Assembly: GCA_025642065.1 (NCBI GenBank)
Contig: JAODUP010000673.1
Span: 122,501-186,500, forward strand
Direction: 5' to 3'
DNA: 64,000 bases
From: Paralvinella palmiformis
Lineage: Eukaryota > Annelida > Polychaeta > Terebellida > Alvinellidae
The notes beneath the pieces were generated by a model. The model was given only the letters and a program-made list of their open reading frames with translations. It was not told the origin of the DNA and did not search any database. Positions within the stretch are counted from its first letter, which is position 1; the number at the start of each line of letters is the position of its first letter. The position numbers and the translations under genes are program-made. Below, piece by piece: positions 1 through 13,743 of the stretch.

Positions 1-418
1 TGACCATTAGCGAGGTTAAACGACTCTATTCAACCGATACTTACGTACTGACAGCAATAAACTGGACAGGGTTTACCTTTAAAGAGAAACGTGATTCATC
101 GACCTATAACCTCAGGTAATGTTAGAGGTTGACGAATACTAATAGTGAGAACTAGCATCAAAATAGGACTGTGTCTAAAAGTTTGGCTCCTTTCCAATTT
201 ACCGATCACTACTAATCGTTTTTATGGCAGGTAAAAGTTTCGTTTTGTTGTTTGTTGGCCCATCTGTGTTGTGAGTTACTGGTGATTATTGTGTCGCTAA
301 CTGATGTATCATTTCTGGCAATAATGATTATCTTATCCAGTAATGTCTGTCTATCTGTCTGTATCTCAGTCACTCACTCACTCACTGAACTAGCTATTCA
401 CTTACTCTCGAACCTTTG

Positions 419-420
<2 letters not shown>

Positions 421-450
<30 letters not shown>

Positions 451-490
451 CAAGAGAGACTGTGTGTGTGTGTGTGTGTGCGTGTGTGTT
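421..490 (+). repeat. (GA)n(GT)n microsatellite
   Basis: GA tract 424-450 then GT tract 461-489. A CG/CA alternating tract (Z-DNA prone) follows at 633-687. Confidence 0.9.
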
Positions 491-1064
491 AAAAGTTTGC
501 GGTATCTAGATCATTGGCAGATGACTAATCAATATATTAATAGTTTGATGTGCACTTAGCCATATACAGTTGGACTATCAGTGGTTTCAATCAGTCTATA
601 ATGTCACATCATGAAATGTCAGAATAAATTAACCGTGTGTCTGCGCACACATGTGTGTGCCCACGTGCGCGCGCGCGCACACACACATATAGTTAGTTAA
701 ACAGATTGAGATATGATTAATTTCCCCAAAGGTCGTCCACAATATTTTTTCCAATATTAACCACTCATTAAGGGGATATATTTAGATATTACGGGTCCGG
801 ATCATACGTGAACTCACTTAGATAAAGTTGTCAGTCATCTGACAGCTGGAGAACACCCGATCTTCATCCTTCTAATTTCTCAGTCAGCATGCGATCATTT
901 TATCGAATGCCATCCAGGCAGTGAACAATAAATATAATGATTTTCGGCCAAGCAATGTTCTCAGTGAGGTCATCCAGCTTTTTTTGGGGGGTATATTTTC
1001 CAAAAATAAACTTATTCGTGTGCAACAGCTGCTCGAGAAAAACACTGTTTGTGACGTGCTCTGA

Positions 1065-1265
1065 CGTGACTCCAGGGGGTATCCATGACCTAACTGGTAA
1101 TGCGATTGGTCGCTGACTTCTGGGGCCGGGTTCGAATCCTGGCCTGGCTGTGTCTGAGTGGTGTTTCGTCTTTCATTTCACCTCACTACCGCTGAAGTAA
1201 TCCGGCCCATTTAGCCTAATTGATGTGTACGAAAGTGGTGATAAAACAGTAACAGCAGCGGCTGA
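1065..1265 (+). mobile_element. tRNA-derived SINE, family A-like (diverged)
   Basis: tRNA-like head with B box gggttcgaatcctgg, body with gtgtttcgtctttcatttc, cctcactacc, cggcccatttagcc and gtgtacgaaagtggtgataaaac, the family A landmarks. Ends in a CAG/AAC-rich tail. Confidence 0.75.
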
Positions 1266-4200
1266 CAAAAACAACAACACAACACATATTGTTTTCCAAA
1301 ACAAAACAAAAAAATAATTCATGCGTCGGTGAGCACAAAAAGTGATACTATATTATTTCCTTCTACACGTATCCTGTGGAAATATTTGTTGTAGGCTTTT
1401 TATTAGCCTGTTATTTTTTGCTACACTTCTGTTACATTCTTTGAGGCTATGATTAGCTGAACTCCTAGGTTGGTGTGAGGCATGTGTAAATTAATTAGAA
1501 TGAGTAATTCGGGTCGGGGTTTCACGTCTGGAGCGAGAGGGGAGGCTGTAGGATTGTTGTAACGCCCATTCCAGTATAAAACAACGCTCCGACTCCCGAC
1601 GACTGATATATTGTTATCTAAGGAACAACCACCTCGGTCATTTTATAGGAGTATTCAATATCTGTGATAAAAATTAAAAAAAAAACGTTTTTATCAGAAA
1701 TGGCGGTTAATGATTACCAACAGACAATTCTGAATTGGCTTCTTTAATAAGCTAATAAACGGCTCTTAACAAACCCGCAATCTTGTGTTTTTATTCTCTA
1801 TTCGGGCCGCTCTCTCTACTTCCGGTTTGCGCGAGGTCTAGTTTTAAAGGTGAAGGTCGGAGTCGGGAGAGGAGTTGTTTTAAAGCGGGCAGGCGAGGGA
1901 AAACAATTTAGGCCAAGGATGGCTGGATCTGTGGCCGTCAATCAGCGACGTTCGGGAAGTAGGAACTGTTGTACATCGATTATGTAAGATTGATCGGGAT
2001 GTGGGCGTCAAGTGTTGTTGTGATTGAAACACTAGGCCGTTAATATTTCCCGGCTGGAGAGTGTGCAGGGCGCCACCTGGTTTACTTTGATGGCATGTTT
2101 CTGGGAAGCCTACCCGGGTGCTAGCCGATGGTTAAAGATAGAGAGAGAGAGCGCGCTCATTCGTTATCATTGTTTTCCGGTAGCTGCTGCGGCTCGTTTG
2201 CGGGGCGCCGACCTGACGATGACCTGCATGAACAAACTAGGTCATGGCGGTCTAAAAAGGCTGAACCGTGGAGAGGGATTACCGTGATTTGTAAAACCAA
2301 ATTACTACTAAAAAAATAAAACTATAATAATAAATCTGGACTATCTTCCTCTCGTGTATGTGTTCTCTCTCCCCCCTGTCCCACTTCACCCCCCTCTCCC
2401 TCTAATCGTAAGAGAAATAAAATTACAATTACCACCTAATTACATTTAGAGTCTATATAATTATAGTCCCATCACTTCGGATCTCTTTTTTTAAACTTTT
2501 AATCGGATACAAAATTTGCTACAACAACAAGTTTATTAAATAAATGTTAGTTGTCTAAAGGTATAACATTTATTCTCAGCTGTTCGGCAGTTGTTGTAAG
2601 TATTTTTAACGCAGGATGACTTTAATCAATACCGCTACCCGGTCAGAATGAATGGTTCGGCGTGGGTTTCGTACGTCCAGTATCCCTGAAACTCCACGAG
2701 AAAGACGATTTGTCCTCTCGACGAGAACTGTTCAACGTCTTAAAGACGACCTAGAACTGGCCCATACCGGCGTTCGGCGTTTATAAACAAAACTTAAACA
2801 CGGCCTGTTGAGAATATTAATAGCAAGGCGGGGATTTCTCGCTGTCATAATTAATTCAAAGCCATCATCTGAAACGGACTCCAGTTATGATGAAATGAAA
2901 TCAACAGCAACAAAAACATGGTCGGGTAATTGAATCAATTTCTTAGATTCGCTTTTCTCATTTCCAGCGCCGACTGTTGGGAAAGCTGAGCGCCGTCTGC
3001 CCGACTGTTAATATTGTGGTTAAGTTTTTCCCGCCCAAGATGAATCGTTAGTACTCGACTGCGGGTAGATGTAGATCTGTTGTCGTAAAGTGATATTTCT
3101 CCGGGGGGGGCATGGCTGAGCTATGTCAGCCATTGATTTCTACAACTGAAACATTTGAACCAATCGGACAGTTTTGAATGTCACCAAATACCAAACAATA
3201 ACGCATAGATCAGATTATATCCCCGGTCGTAATAATATTTATATTTTAACCATAAACGTGCGAATCTTCGGATCTACTTTCCGGCAATGGGTGTAGGGTA
3301 TTAATTATTCAGTGATCCGACCCGAAGTGGCGTCTGGCCCCGAACTGGGAGGGGCATTAAATATAGACACAGTTGAAATGTGGGCCGATTCTGGCGTCAT
3401 GCCTCATGAGGACTGAGGTGTGCCCTGGCTCCATTGCCCAGTTCCCAGAACAAAACTTGAAACTGGATTTATTATTTTGCCTACAGTGACCGGGTTTGTT
3501 TGGCCGCCGTCTGCCTCAGTGTGGACACGCCGACTGTGACAGCTGAGATACATTAGATTCTGGTTGGTTGGTTGGTTGGACAGACATGGCAATAGATATT
3601 TGTTTTAGTTCCGACTTAGATCACCGCAGCTCAATAGAATAGATAACTGTCTGATCAGTAGCACATCTTCATCGTCTTCGGCGCCATTCATCGGAATGAA
3701 TTCAATGAACAAACGTCTACACGTCAAAGGTAATGGACGACTTCTGTTTGCTGTCTTTGATCTGGTGTGTGTGTGTGTATCTGGTATGTGTGTGTCTGGT
3801 GTGAGTGTGTGTATCTGGTGTGTGTGTGTGTGTGAGCGGTGAACGTCCTTTATGCACCACATACTGTCACCGCGTGCCTTTGTGCGTGTTTGTGTGCGTA
3901 TAGCAGTATGTATGCGTGCGTGAGAGAGAAATAATGGATAGAGGGGGCGAGCACGTTTGTGCACGACGCCATCACAGATGTAGACAGGAGATAAGTACGC
4001 CATCTGTAATAACCAACAGTTTGGGCTGTGGATAATATGTTATAATACCAATGAGACAGTAACTAGGCTTCTCCTTACTCTCTGATATAACCAGTTATTT
4101 AAGAAATCTTTATTTCGTTTTCCTTCAGCGATTAATTTTATCATTTAAATTAAGCAGTGTTATCTTTACTATAATGACAACACATGCGCACACACACAAA

Positions 4201-4475
4201 TGCAAGCACCCAAACGTATGTGCAAGAATGCATGTGTCTATATATAGGGTAAGTCTGCTATGAAATATATATATATATATATATATAATGAGAGGTGAGA
4301 GAGCCATTACCTCTAATGTTAATGTTTCTCCACTGATGGTTATTTATGTATTGTATACCTGTTGTTGTTGTTGTTGTTGATGATGGCATTGATACATCAG
4401 GGAGTATAGGATCCTGCTGACTTGATGACATTAATGATACATTAATCTAGATCTAGACTATAGTACATCTATATT

Positions 4476-4531
<56 letters not shown>

Positions 4532-6035
4532 GCCTGCCCACAAATAGGGTCTACATCCTTTATCTAAGCTACTGTGTGATGTCCACGTTTCAAACATTAT
4601 GGCAGATAATCTAATATAAAACGATTGTTTATAACTGATACTACTAAAGTGGTTTAGTGTTCTTTTAATTATTAATCCATCAATATTTAGTAAACATATG
4701 TTACATCACAGGTATTGTTAGATGATTTATGTTTGTAATGTTTTGACGAGTCACAGTACAAAAAGTACTAAGTGCAGCGAAATGTCAACAAATAGATGTT
4801 ACTCGTTGATCTATGTTTCGAACTTCAGTGAAACCCCAATAATATCGGGTCATACTGGGACACACTGGATTGAGGCTGAAATTATCCAATCTCTTGCTAT
4901 TGTCAAGGCTGAAAACTGGGTGTAGGATAGAATCATTCAGAAATAACCCCAGGGACAAAACCCATCTAGACGAAGACCCTGTCTCACAAATTCTCTGTGC
5001 TGGGCGTAATCTCCCTGTTGAGAAAATGGACAAAACCACCAGCTTCTAATAGGAGCTGTTGTGAGATTTTGTCTGATCTGACAAGACATAAAAGGTATTA
5101 TTTAAAATTTAATACCTTGTATATAGACAAAAGAATGATATATTTAAATAGTCGGATAGGGATATGTATTATGTGTGTTTGTAGGGAGAGAAAATATAAG
5201 GAGACATGATTGAATTGGCTAAACGAAGTCTAATTGAACCTATTCCATTTCATTTGTTTACGTGTTGCCTTAAATAGTTTGAGTAGTTCACGATGAACAT
5301 ATATATTCAGAGACTTTTATAACACCTTCTAGAAAAACCCATTAGAAGCCACATGTATTTTCATTTAATTATAATCAAATTCTGGAACGTGTGAAAGTTA
5401 GAGGTGGATAGACCCGAGACATGTAACAGTAAAGTTGAAAACCTGGAACCTCTGGAAAGGTGTCTGACGACTCTACTGATCGAGGTTCATCGTCTGCTCC
5501 GCTACGGCTACTATCATTACGGTTGATGTTCGTGGTAACTTGGCAAGTTAATGCTTCAGATAATAATTGCGTTTCTGAACAACTTCATAATGGTAATGTT
5601 CTTTAACTGTATGGACACCGAGAGTCATCAACCTACTGATAAAGAAGGTGTTCTCCAGGACATTGTAATACTACTACTAGATAGATGTTTGAGCTAATCA
5701 CTGAACAGATAAAGCTATTAAGAGACAAATCTCAGGTATCTATAGATACCAATGCCTAATTGATAATGGATTGTAGGATTACTGGTATCATCACGTTGTC
5801 TGGAGGTAATCATGAGGATGTACAGTCCGTGTTGTAAATATGATATTTGCTGGAAAGTTAAATATAACGGCTAACAGTCAGATGTTCTTGCACTTGACCG
5901 TTTGCTGACGAGCAGTTGCTCTAAGGATGTTACGATGTGTCGCCGGATATGTGGCTCTGTAGAATTCAGAAGCGTCATTTACATCCACGGATGGGCGGTA
6001 GGCTGGTTCTTGTTGTTAGTTTCTTAGATGCACCA

Positions 6036-6335
6036 CCTCTATGGCCTAGCTGATATAAGGGCGTGGGACTTTCTTACTCGTGGTCCATACAGTGCGGGAG
6101 ATCGGAGGTTCGAATCCCGGCCGTGGCACTAAAGTATGAGTTTTTCATCCAACCAGACAACTGGCAAGGTTTTCTCCGCCGAATATGCCATATATTGTAA
6201 ATTCTAAATTTGTTTAGAATTAGTCTCCATGGTGAAGCAGTAAATTACAGACCATATGTGTCTCCCTCATTTGAGGTAGCTAAGCCACGTAAAATAACTG
6301 CCATTTCGCCCATTATTATTATTATTATTATTATA
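6036..6335 (+). mobile_element. tRNA-derived SINE, family C
   Basis: The head holds tggcctagctgatataagg and the B box ggttcgaatcccgg, the body matches the minus-strand copy at 43305-43802, and the tail is (ATT)n (6316-6335). It looks full length. Confidence 0.82.
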
Positions 6336-6589
6336 GCACAATAATCACTTTTGACCAAACAAAAACGCGCTTCCGGATATACTAGAGAATCTTAGATTTT
6401 CAAACTAGGGATCTGATATAGTCCAAGCCCGTCGGCTCTAACCACGGACCAGCCGTACTCCGTCCATCTTAAGCCTATTGTTTTTAGCTAATTCTCTATC
6501 ACGTGATCGGGTGATGGTCTAATTTAGTTGATCAAACCAGCCGAAAGGCGAAGGAAAGGCTCTTTTTTGTCATATTACAAAACAACGTC

Positions 6590-7110
6590 CGTGATAAGAG
6601 GGCGCTTGTTGTTAGGGGAGCCGACACGTCGTGGGGGAAAAACGGGGCATTAATTGACGCCCGCTGCACATTCGCGGTCGTTGCAACGCGTACGGGATGC
6701 GGCCATCGCTAAACGACGGCTCGGACTGACTGACTGACTATTCTCGTTTTGCCCGCGCCCCCCCCTAAACCCCCCCCCCCCCCCCAGCGTTGTATTCTTA
6801 GAAATGGGCGCTATTTATGGACGGCAGAAATCGGACGGAGAACACAATCGTTCTAATTTGGTGTTTGGTCGTAGCGGGGGGAGGGGGGAGGGAGGGGGCG
6901 TATGTGATCTGTTCCGATATCGTCTGCACAGAGGGCGCTCATCACGGGGAGAGTGGGATGCTCCGCTGAAGGCGGCTATATTTGGAAACCACTCCAAACC
7001 CGGCGTCATCGTCGTCGGTATTTGGCGGACGGGGCGGCAGCAAATAGTCCGCCCCGCCGCTATTATCTCATTTTTAATGGTCTCCTATGGCCCATGGTGA
7101 TCATTATTAA
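6590..7110. other. CpG-dense stretch, possible regulatory region
   Basis: Many CpGs in an otherwise AT-rich window (for example acgcccgctgcacattcgcgg, ggggcggcagc), plus C and G homopolymers. Open frames on both strands here have no recognisable protein and look like GC-driven chance frames. Confidence 0.4.
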
Positions 7111-7996
7111 TATTGAACTCGGAACCGAGTTATGTGCCCACTTATCGGTGGAGGGTCATTAATCAAAATATTGGGCTTGCCCGTATTTCAGATACGTAAT
7201 TTTTTGGCGAAATTCGGATGATTCCCCGATAATGGCTTCAAATACACGCGGAAAAACAATACGGAAGAATCGGGCCACACACACACACACACACTCTCTC
7301 TCTCTCTCTCTACCCAGCCTTCGCATACAGTCCAGTATCCCAGTTCTATGATTACAACGTAAGAACGTTATTCCAATGATGTTGTTTGAGGGAGGGGAGG
7401 AGAATGATTGCCCTAGAAATGGTCTTGACCTATGACATAGTCTCGTCGGAGGCGCTGACGGACGGATCAGTGATGCGTGGACGTGCTTCGTCAGACGTGG
7501 AGTAATGTGCTCGGAAAGCCAAATCCATGAGATGTGGCCCAGATGTGAAGCCCTCTGGCGGTGGTCCGATCCGGTTGATCCGCCGACGATCGGCCACTAT
7601 TAACGTAGTGATTTGTTGTTCGCCACTACTCCCCGGAGACGAAGATGTTCAGGATAACTCCGCTCGGCTTAAAGACGAAATACAAAGATGAATTCGGATG
7701 ACTTTTAGAAGAAAAACGCATTTTTTCCATCTTAATTATACCATTTAATAAAGGAAGCAGTATTATCAGTGGCTTTGGGGACAAATAATAGAAGCTTCAT
7801 TGGCTTCTGTCCGAGTACTGCATTCACATCTGCTCCATATTAGCAGATGACAGCCAGATGTTTGACTGGACAGCGCGCCAGAGGATGTCACCAAATGACG
7901 TCTGCTTGAGTTTGTTGTTTGTTTCGGTTTTTAGGGGGGAAGAACTGACAGTTCGTTGGAGTTTTTGAATCTTAGTAAAGCCTAATGCTAAAAATC

Positions 7997-8044
<48 letters not shown>

Positions 8045-10025
8045 ACTCAGTCACAATCATGCCAACCAGATGAATTGATCAAAGGTAAACACAATCAATT
8101 TTGATGTGTAGCATTGTGAGTTTTTTCCCCCTCTCCATCAGGTGGAGTGAACTTCCTGGGAAGTCCACAGACGGGAATAAAATTATTTTGAACGGTGTTT
8201 GTACTTGGTGGGTGGCAATTGTGGTGGTCTTCTACTGGTTTATCTAATGTGCACTGCATTGGAATATTTCTCTCTCTCTCTCTCTCTCTCTCGGTGTGTG
8301 TGTGTTTGGCGGGGGGGAGGGGTATATGTGGTGCTGATGGTCGGAGGGGGATAATTCAAGCATATTAAAATGAAATATAATGGAGAAAGATGTGTTACGA
8401 AGCCCGATAACATCATACCTTACAGAAATTTTCCATCTAGTAGCATGTATCGCTAGGGAAGCTTTGGGCAGTGTTTCCAATACAAAAGTGACATTGCATG
8501 TCTGGGCTAGGTGGTTGCAGGCATCTTAAATTAGCTTTAATCCGGACGACAACACACACCAAAAAAAATAAAAAACGCGTTAGGAAGCCCACTAACTCTG
8601 CCCTACAGATTTTACCCACTGTTAATATTAATTGCTAGGTTAGCACTGGGCAATATGTCCGATTTAAAAGTGACATCTTCTTTAAGAGGATAGGAAAATA
8701 GGTCCACTGCCTTCCAAAATTATAGAACTGTCGGAAAATATTGTTTAAATGTGGTTTGGAAATAACATCACCTAACAGTATGTGGTTCTTCATCGCAACA
8801 GCTGAGGTCAGTATGGCTGGCTGACATGTGTCACAGAATGTGGTTAAGTGGCCACAGTACGTAGATCTTAATGTAATTGTGTGTAAAACTCACAAAATCG
8901 CTCTTACATGCAACGTTTCTGTCATTAGCGGGGCTTTTAGCTCTGACGGAATATGTGATGAAATTAGGCTGGAATGCATGCCTCTCTCTTTCTCTGTGTG
9001 TCTGTGTGTTTCTCTCTCTCTCTGTGTGTGTGTGTGTGTGTGTGAAGTTTATATCGCTGGAAAATATACAGCTATATTTACACTCCGATGTCCAATATTT
9101 ATAGGTATCACGCTATCCGTACTGTAGCTTTTCTTAAATACAACCTTGTCCCGTTACCCAACAGTCTAAACCGGATACAGATTGCCTTATAAATCATCCA
9201 GTACATTTATCCACCACATGCCGTATAGATATATATTAGTATTAGAAGATGATAGCTGTCAATAATCACATATGATTAATAATGTGATGAGTCCTCTTTA
9301 ATAGTTGGCTGTTTCATATTTCTTTGGCTCGTAATGTTACCTGGCTTTCATATGAAAAATACCCCCCCTCTCTCTGTGTGTGCGTGTGTGTGCGTGTGTG
9401 TATGACTCTCTCTCTTTCTCTCTCCTCTCTCTGTGTGTGTGTGTGCGTGCGCGCGCGCATTCATTTCAGGAAGATGATAACTCAGTGATAATATTTTGGT
9501 TGAAGTTTTACACAGACACACACACACCAAATCTTGCAAATATTACTAAACAGTTCCTAACCAAGGCTAACCAGTGTTAGATCTTCATTGACACATGTCA
9601 GGGTTCTACTGTGGTTCCACTAAAGATTGAAGTAATGATAAGTAATGACTGTTGTGGGTTAGCAGTCCCAGAGCATCCTTTAAATAGAACACCACGAGCT
9701 GTAGATAATGTGACACTTGACATTAAATGTCAGACAGCATCAGATGTTGTCGTCTTCTTTCTCTTGGCGCCAGTCAAATAAAAGGGTTGTTCTAATCCAT
9801 ATTGAATATATAATTGTTTTATCATTATAATACATTGATTGAGGTCGCCAATGAGTACTGAGCTTCGGTGCATCAGTTTGAGACATTTTAAATGCATTAA
9901 CTACGTGATGGTGTGTTAATTCTATTGTTAATATTATGGCTATACACCATCGCAATGTAGCAAAAAAAGGGTTGTATAGGAATGTTTGCTCTCTATTTCT
10001 CTCTACCTCTCTTTTTTCCTCACAC

Positions 10026-10037
10026 TCTATCCCCTCC

Positions 10038-10089
<52 letters not shown>

Positions 10090-10131
10090 ATGTCTGCTGC
10101 CCCCCCTCTCTCTCTCTCTCTCTCTCTCTTC

Positions 10132-10177
<46 letters not shown>
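10026..10177 (+). repeat. Compound (TC)n(TA)n microsatellite, duplicated
   Basis: ctctctctctc-(TA)n-tgtgtg, then cccccc(TC)n-tatataa-(TA)n: two TC-TA blocks in tandem across 150 bp. Confidence 0.85.
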
Positions 10178-10179
<2 letters not shown>

Positions 10180-10353
10180 GGAGGGCTATGTTGAGGGTTT
10201 GTCACATATGTCTTTATCGTGACCATGATTAGAATGATTCAGCTAATCTGTCCAAGGACCCATGAGACACCATGATATTACTCTCAGACTATCAGGTGAT
10301 TATGTTGTCTGACTGGTCTCTGGTTGATGTTACAAGATGCTTCTGATGAGGCA

Positions 10354-11060
10354 CAGACTATATGTTGGTCACACTAGACTATACGTTGGTCACACCAGAC
10401 TATATGTTGGTCACACCAGACTGTCTGTTGGTCACACCAGATTGTCTGTTAGTCACACCAGACTATCTGTTGGTCGCACCAGACTGTATGTTCGTCGCAC
10501 CAGACTATCTGTTGGTCGCACCAGACTGTATGTTCGTCGCACCAGACTATCTGTAGGTCACACCAGACTCACACTGTTTTAGTGATGTTGGCATTCACAG
10601 ACTATATCCTGGCCACTGCAGACTATAACTGGCCACCTCAGACTTTAACAGGCCACCATAGACTATATGCTTGTCACCACAAACTGTATGTTGGCCACAG
10701 CAGACTGTAGCAGGCCACCACATACTGTATGTCGGTCATTCCATGCTGTAGCTGACCACCTTAGACTGTATGCTAACCTACCTAGACTTTATGTTGGCCA
10801 GTCCAGACAGTATGCTAGCCACCCCAAACTGTTACAGGCCACCACAGACTATCTACTGATCACCACAGTCTGTAGCAGGCCACCACAGACTGTACGCTTG
10901 CCACCAGTGTGGCTGGCTAACCATAGACTGTACGTTGGCCATAACAGACTGTATCCTGGCCACTATAGATTGTTGCTGGCCACCTCAGAGTGTATGCCAC
11001 CAGATATTATGCTAGCCACCCTAGACTGTATGGTGCCCATGCCATACTGTATACCGTATT
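10354..11060 (+). repeat. 21-bp minisatellite, young core and decayed flank
   Basis: 10354-10570 holds about ten copies of a 21-bp unit (gactatctgttggtcacacca). 10600-11060 continues with decayed, longer-spaced versions (gactgtatgctggccaccac). The 21-bp period gives spurious reading frames with a 7-residue repeat (L-Y/S-V-G-H-T-R). Confidence 0.85.
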
Positions 11061-11355
11061 CACTATGCTATAAATTATTATAATTTGTTGATTGATCGTA
11101 ATCTTCTTAATCTTAATTTTGTTGCCATGGTTACAACTACTGGCTAGTGTACTCAAACTTCAAAGCACAGCATGTCGGACTGACTAATACACTGTCTAAT
11201 ACTATGACAGACTGATAAACAGGGACACAAGCAAATTGACAGTTTGGCAGACATACAGGCAGGTAGACAGGCAGACATTTTCACTGACTGATGACTGACT
11301 CACTACCAGAACAGGCAGACAGAGAGATAAGATAGGCACACTGTTGTAAAACCTG

Positions 11356-11535
11356 GGACACTGATAGCACAGTTGGTAATGTACTGCATTGCAGACTTCC
11401 AGGTGTAGGTTCATATCCCAGCGTTACCATTATATGGTATGTTTCATATAATCATCTCGTTTCTCTAGGAAGTTATCACAGATGTGACTAGTGGCAAAGT
11501 TAAATAAATATTATTCACTCACTCACTGATGCACT
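11356..11535 (+). mobile_element. tRNA-derived SINE, family D (CACT tail)
   Basis: tRNA-like head (tagcacagttggtaatg, B box ggttcatatccc), body to gtgactagtggcaaagtt and a tail of CACT repeats. 3' pieces of the same kind end at 11930 and 21693, each with a CACT tail. Confidence 0.65.
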
Positions 11536-12411
11536 CACTCACTCACTCACTTTAGAGTAACATTTTCTGTTCAGCTGACATGACATGACGAAGACAACTA
11601 AATCTTGCCAGAAAATACTGTTGCAATGTCATTTAGAGTTGCCTCAGTATTAGCGGAAAGTTTGTTGTAAGATAAATGTCTAATTAATTATGAACTCTGT
11701 TAAGATATATTATCATTTAATATGTGATTAATTTTCTGCAAGAAAACAGATAATCTTTTATCACGAAATCATTTCCCACTCCTTCCTATAGTGAGTTTGT
11801 AGAAGACTGCACCACAAATATCCAGTAATACCCAAGTTTGTGGGGTGTTCCCCTGGGGAATCCCGCTTCGGGCATGTTTTGCGGGTGTGACCAGCGGTGA
11901 AACTAAACAAAGAACTCACTCACTCACTTATTCACCATTACTATACATAATAATAATAATAATAATAATTACGAAACTTCTATAGCACCAATATCCTCAA
12001 AAAGAATTGAGCTCAGTGGCGCACCTAGTACAGGGGTTTGGTAAACTCAAAGTCCAGGTACAATTAAAAGTTCATCAAGAAATGACCAAATGCTTATCCT
12101 TTCTAAGTTTCCAATCATAATTATACATAGATAATATACAATAGAAATTGGAGAGAGAAAAAACATCCTAGACTGAATACATATTTGTATTTAGTAATAC
12201 GTTGTTGGGAAACAGTCATTGTATGCGATCTTATTTATAATTAGCTAGTTAGATAACTCTGCTGTGTTTTTTTTTGGTATTACCGTGTTCGTTTTGTTAA
12301 TGAGGCACACTCTAATAAAATAGCACCATACTATTTCACAATCATACCTTCCCGTGAGAGTCCTATAACAAATGTGAATGAAACAGAAACAAATCGCGCA
12401 GATCGAGACAA

Positions 12412-12437
12412 TGACGTCACAGTAATTAATGACGTCA
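12412..12437. promoter_or_regulatory. Paired CRE sites around a homeodomain-type core
   Basis: Two perfect TGACGTCA palindromes at 12412-12419 and 12430-12437, with TAATTA between them. Such spacing (18 bp centre to centre) is what a CREB/ATF-bound element would show, but no gene start is identified nearby. Confidence 0.4.
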
Positions 12438-13364
12438 CAAAACGACCTAGTTCCAAAATATATATTCTGCCCATGTAATCACTGGCGTCTAATACCGATA
12501 ATCAATGCGCATATTTGTTGCGTTTTACAACTAAAGTGATGCAGTTGGCTGATGCGATATATATTAACTTTACCGTGTCAGTATTTGTTTTTAAATCCGT
12601 AGAATCGGCCAAAATAAAAATGTTTGTCCGTAGATTGGAAAAAGTGTAAAAATCAGTATAACACATCCGTAAATTGGGCATCCCTGTATTCCAGTCATAC
12701 CTGTAGACAACGAAAACAAATCCAGACGCCATATAGCCATTGGTGAGCGATATTAGAAGAAACGTTGATGCACACACATGCCACTGATGTACTTTTCACC
12801 GAACAAAATCTCACAAGCGTACCGAATAGTTTTTTTTAATAGAGGGTCTTTTACACTTTTCTTAATCCCTTTTAATGGCGGGCTATATGCGTCTGTCTCG
12901 ACGTACTGGGCCATTATTAGAATAAACACATTATAGGTATTATTCATAGCTATCATGTTGTTGTTTCAAAAAGATATAATTAAGTCAATTCAATTCAAAT
13001 TGTTTATTTCAACATTCATAATACATCATGTTGAAAAGGAGGATGCTTGAGGCATTGCTTATATAATGCACCCCCCCCCCCTTAACATAACAGTAAAAAC
13101 ATTCATGACAAATTTAAAAATAAAAATATGTGAAATAGACATAATTATATCTTTACGAAACAACAACAAATCCATATCAGTTTAATTTTGAAATGATTCA
13201 TTATTGTAGCAATAGCATATTATTTTGCGTACATCATATATGATGTATTTGAACAGTAAATAAAATTACAGCATCGGTATCAGTCATGTAAAGAAATGAA
13301 TGTATTTTAATTATATGCGCTTGTCTTGTTGAAGTTTGCGGTAGAGACCCACGGCTGTCCCCCT

Positions 13365-13743
13365 GGTTTGGTTTGGTTTGGGTTTTGTTGTTCGGGGAGA
13401 ATCCCCAGGCTGTCGCTTAATCAGCACAGCCTCTATGTTGGAGTGGTTGAGAAACCGCCTCCCCCACCACTCACAGGGGAGCAGTACGGAAAGATGGAGC
13501 CGAAATACCCTGAGGGTGGTCACTGCCAGAGTGTTTTACGTCCTCAGGTGGGTTTTTAACGTCCCCCTTTATTTTAAATAATTCAGTGGAGAGGGCAGCG
13601 CCATTTAACGTGGTCAGCCACCCACGATGTAGTGAGCCGAGAAATTAATCCCTGGAAAAGTTTCGACCTCTTACGGGGTTCGAACCTGCGACCGTTGGCA
13701 CCAAGTGCCGGGTGCTTAACCGCTAGGCCACCGGAGCTCACTA
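13365..13743 (-). mobile_element. Long tRNA-derived SINE, family B, with 12-bp target duplication
   Basis: Reverse orientation: a GGTTT-repeat tail at the left, then a ~300-bp body, then a tRNA-like head at the right (complement of ggttcgaaccccg and tggcctagcggttaag). It is flanked by perfect copies of GGCTGTCCCCCT at 13353-13364 and 13744-13755. A partial relative lies at 53417-53525. Confidence 0.85.

Larger units (their letters stand above)
1..6035. other. No supported gene
   Basis: Apart from the SINE at 1065-1265, it holds (GA)/(GT)/(AT) microsatellites (421-490, 4253-4288, 4479-4527), a GTGTATCTGG-type array at 3760-3832 and a CpG-richer part at 1800-2300. Short frames are not credible genes. 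Confidence 0.7.

Noticed and set aside
3697..3730. Possible first coding exon of TRAPPC13 (ATG ... cgtctacacgtcaaag|gtaatg, right phase)
   Set aside because: The phase and donor fit, but the encoded residues do not resemble the conserved N-terminus and it would need a 25-kb intron.
3605..4003. 132-codon minus-strand frame
   Set aside because: Its core is a GT/CA microsatellite translated as His-Thr repeats; no domain and no splice context.
10337..10582. Repeat protein frame with a 7-residue period
   Set aside because: It follows directly from a 21-bp minisatellite and all copies decay into non-coding repeats.
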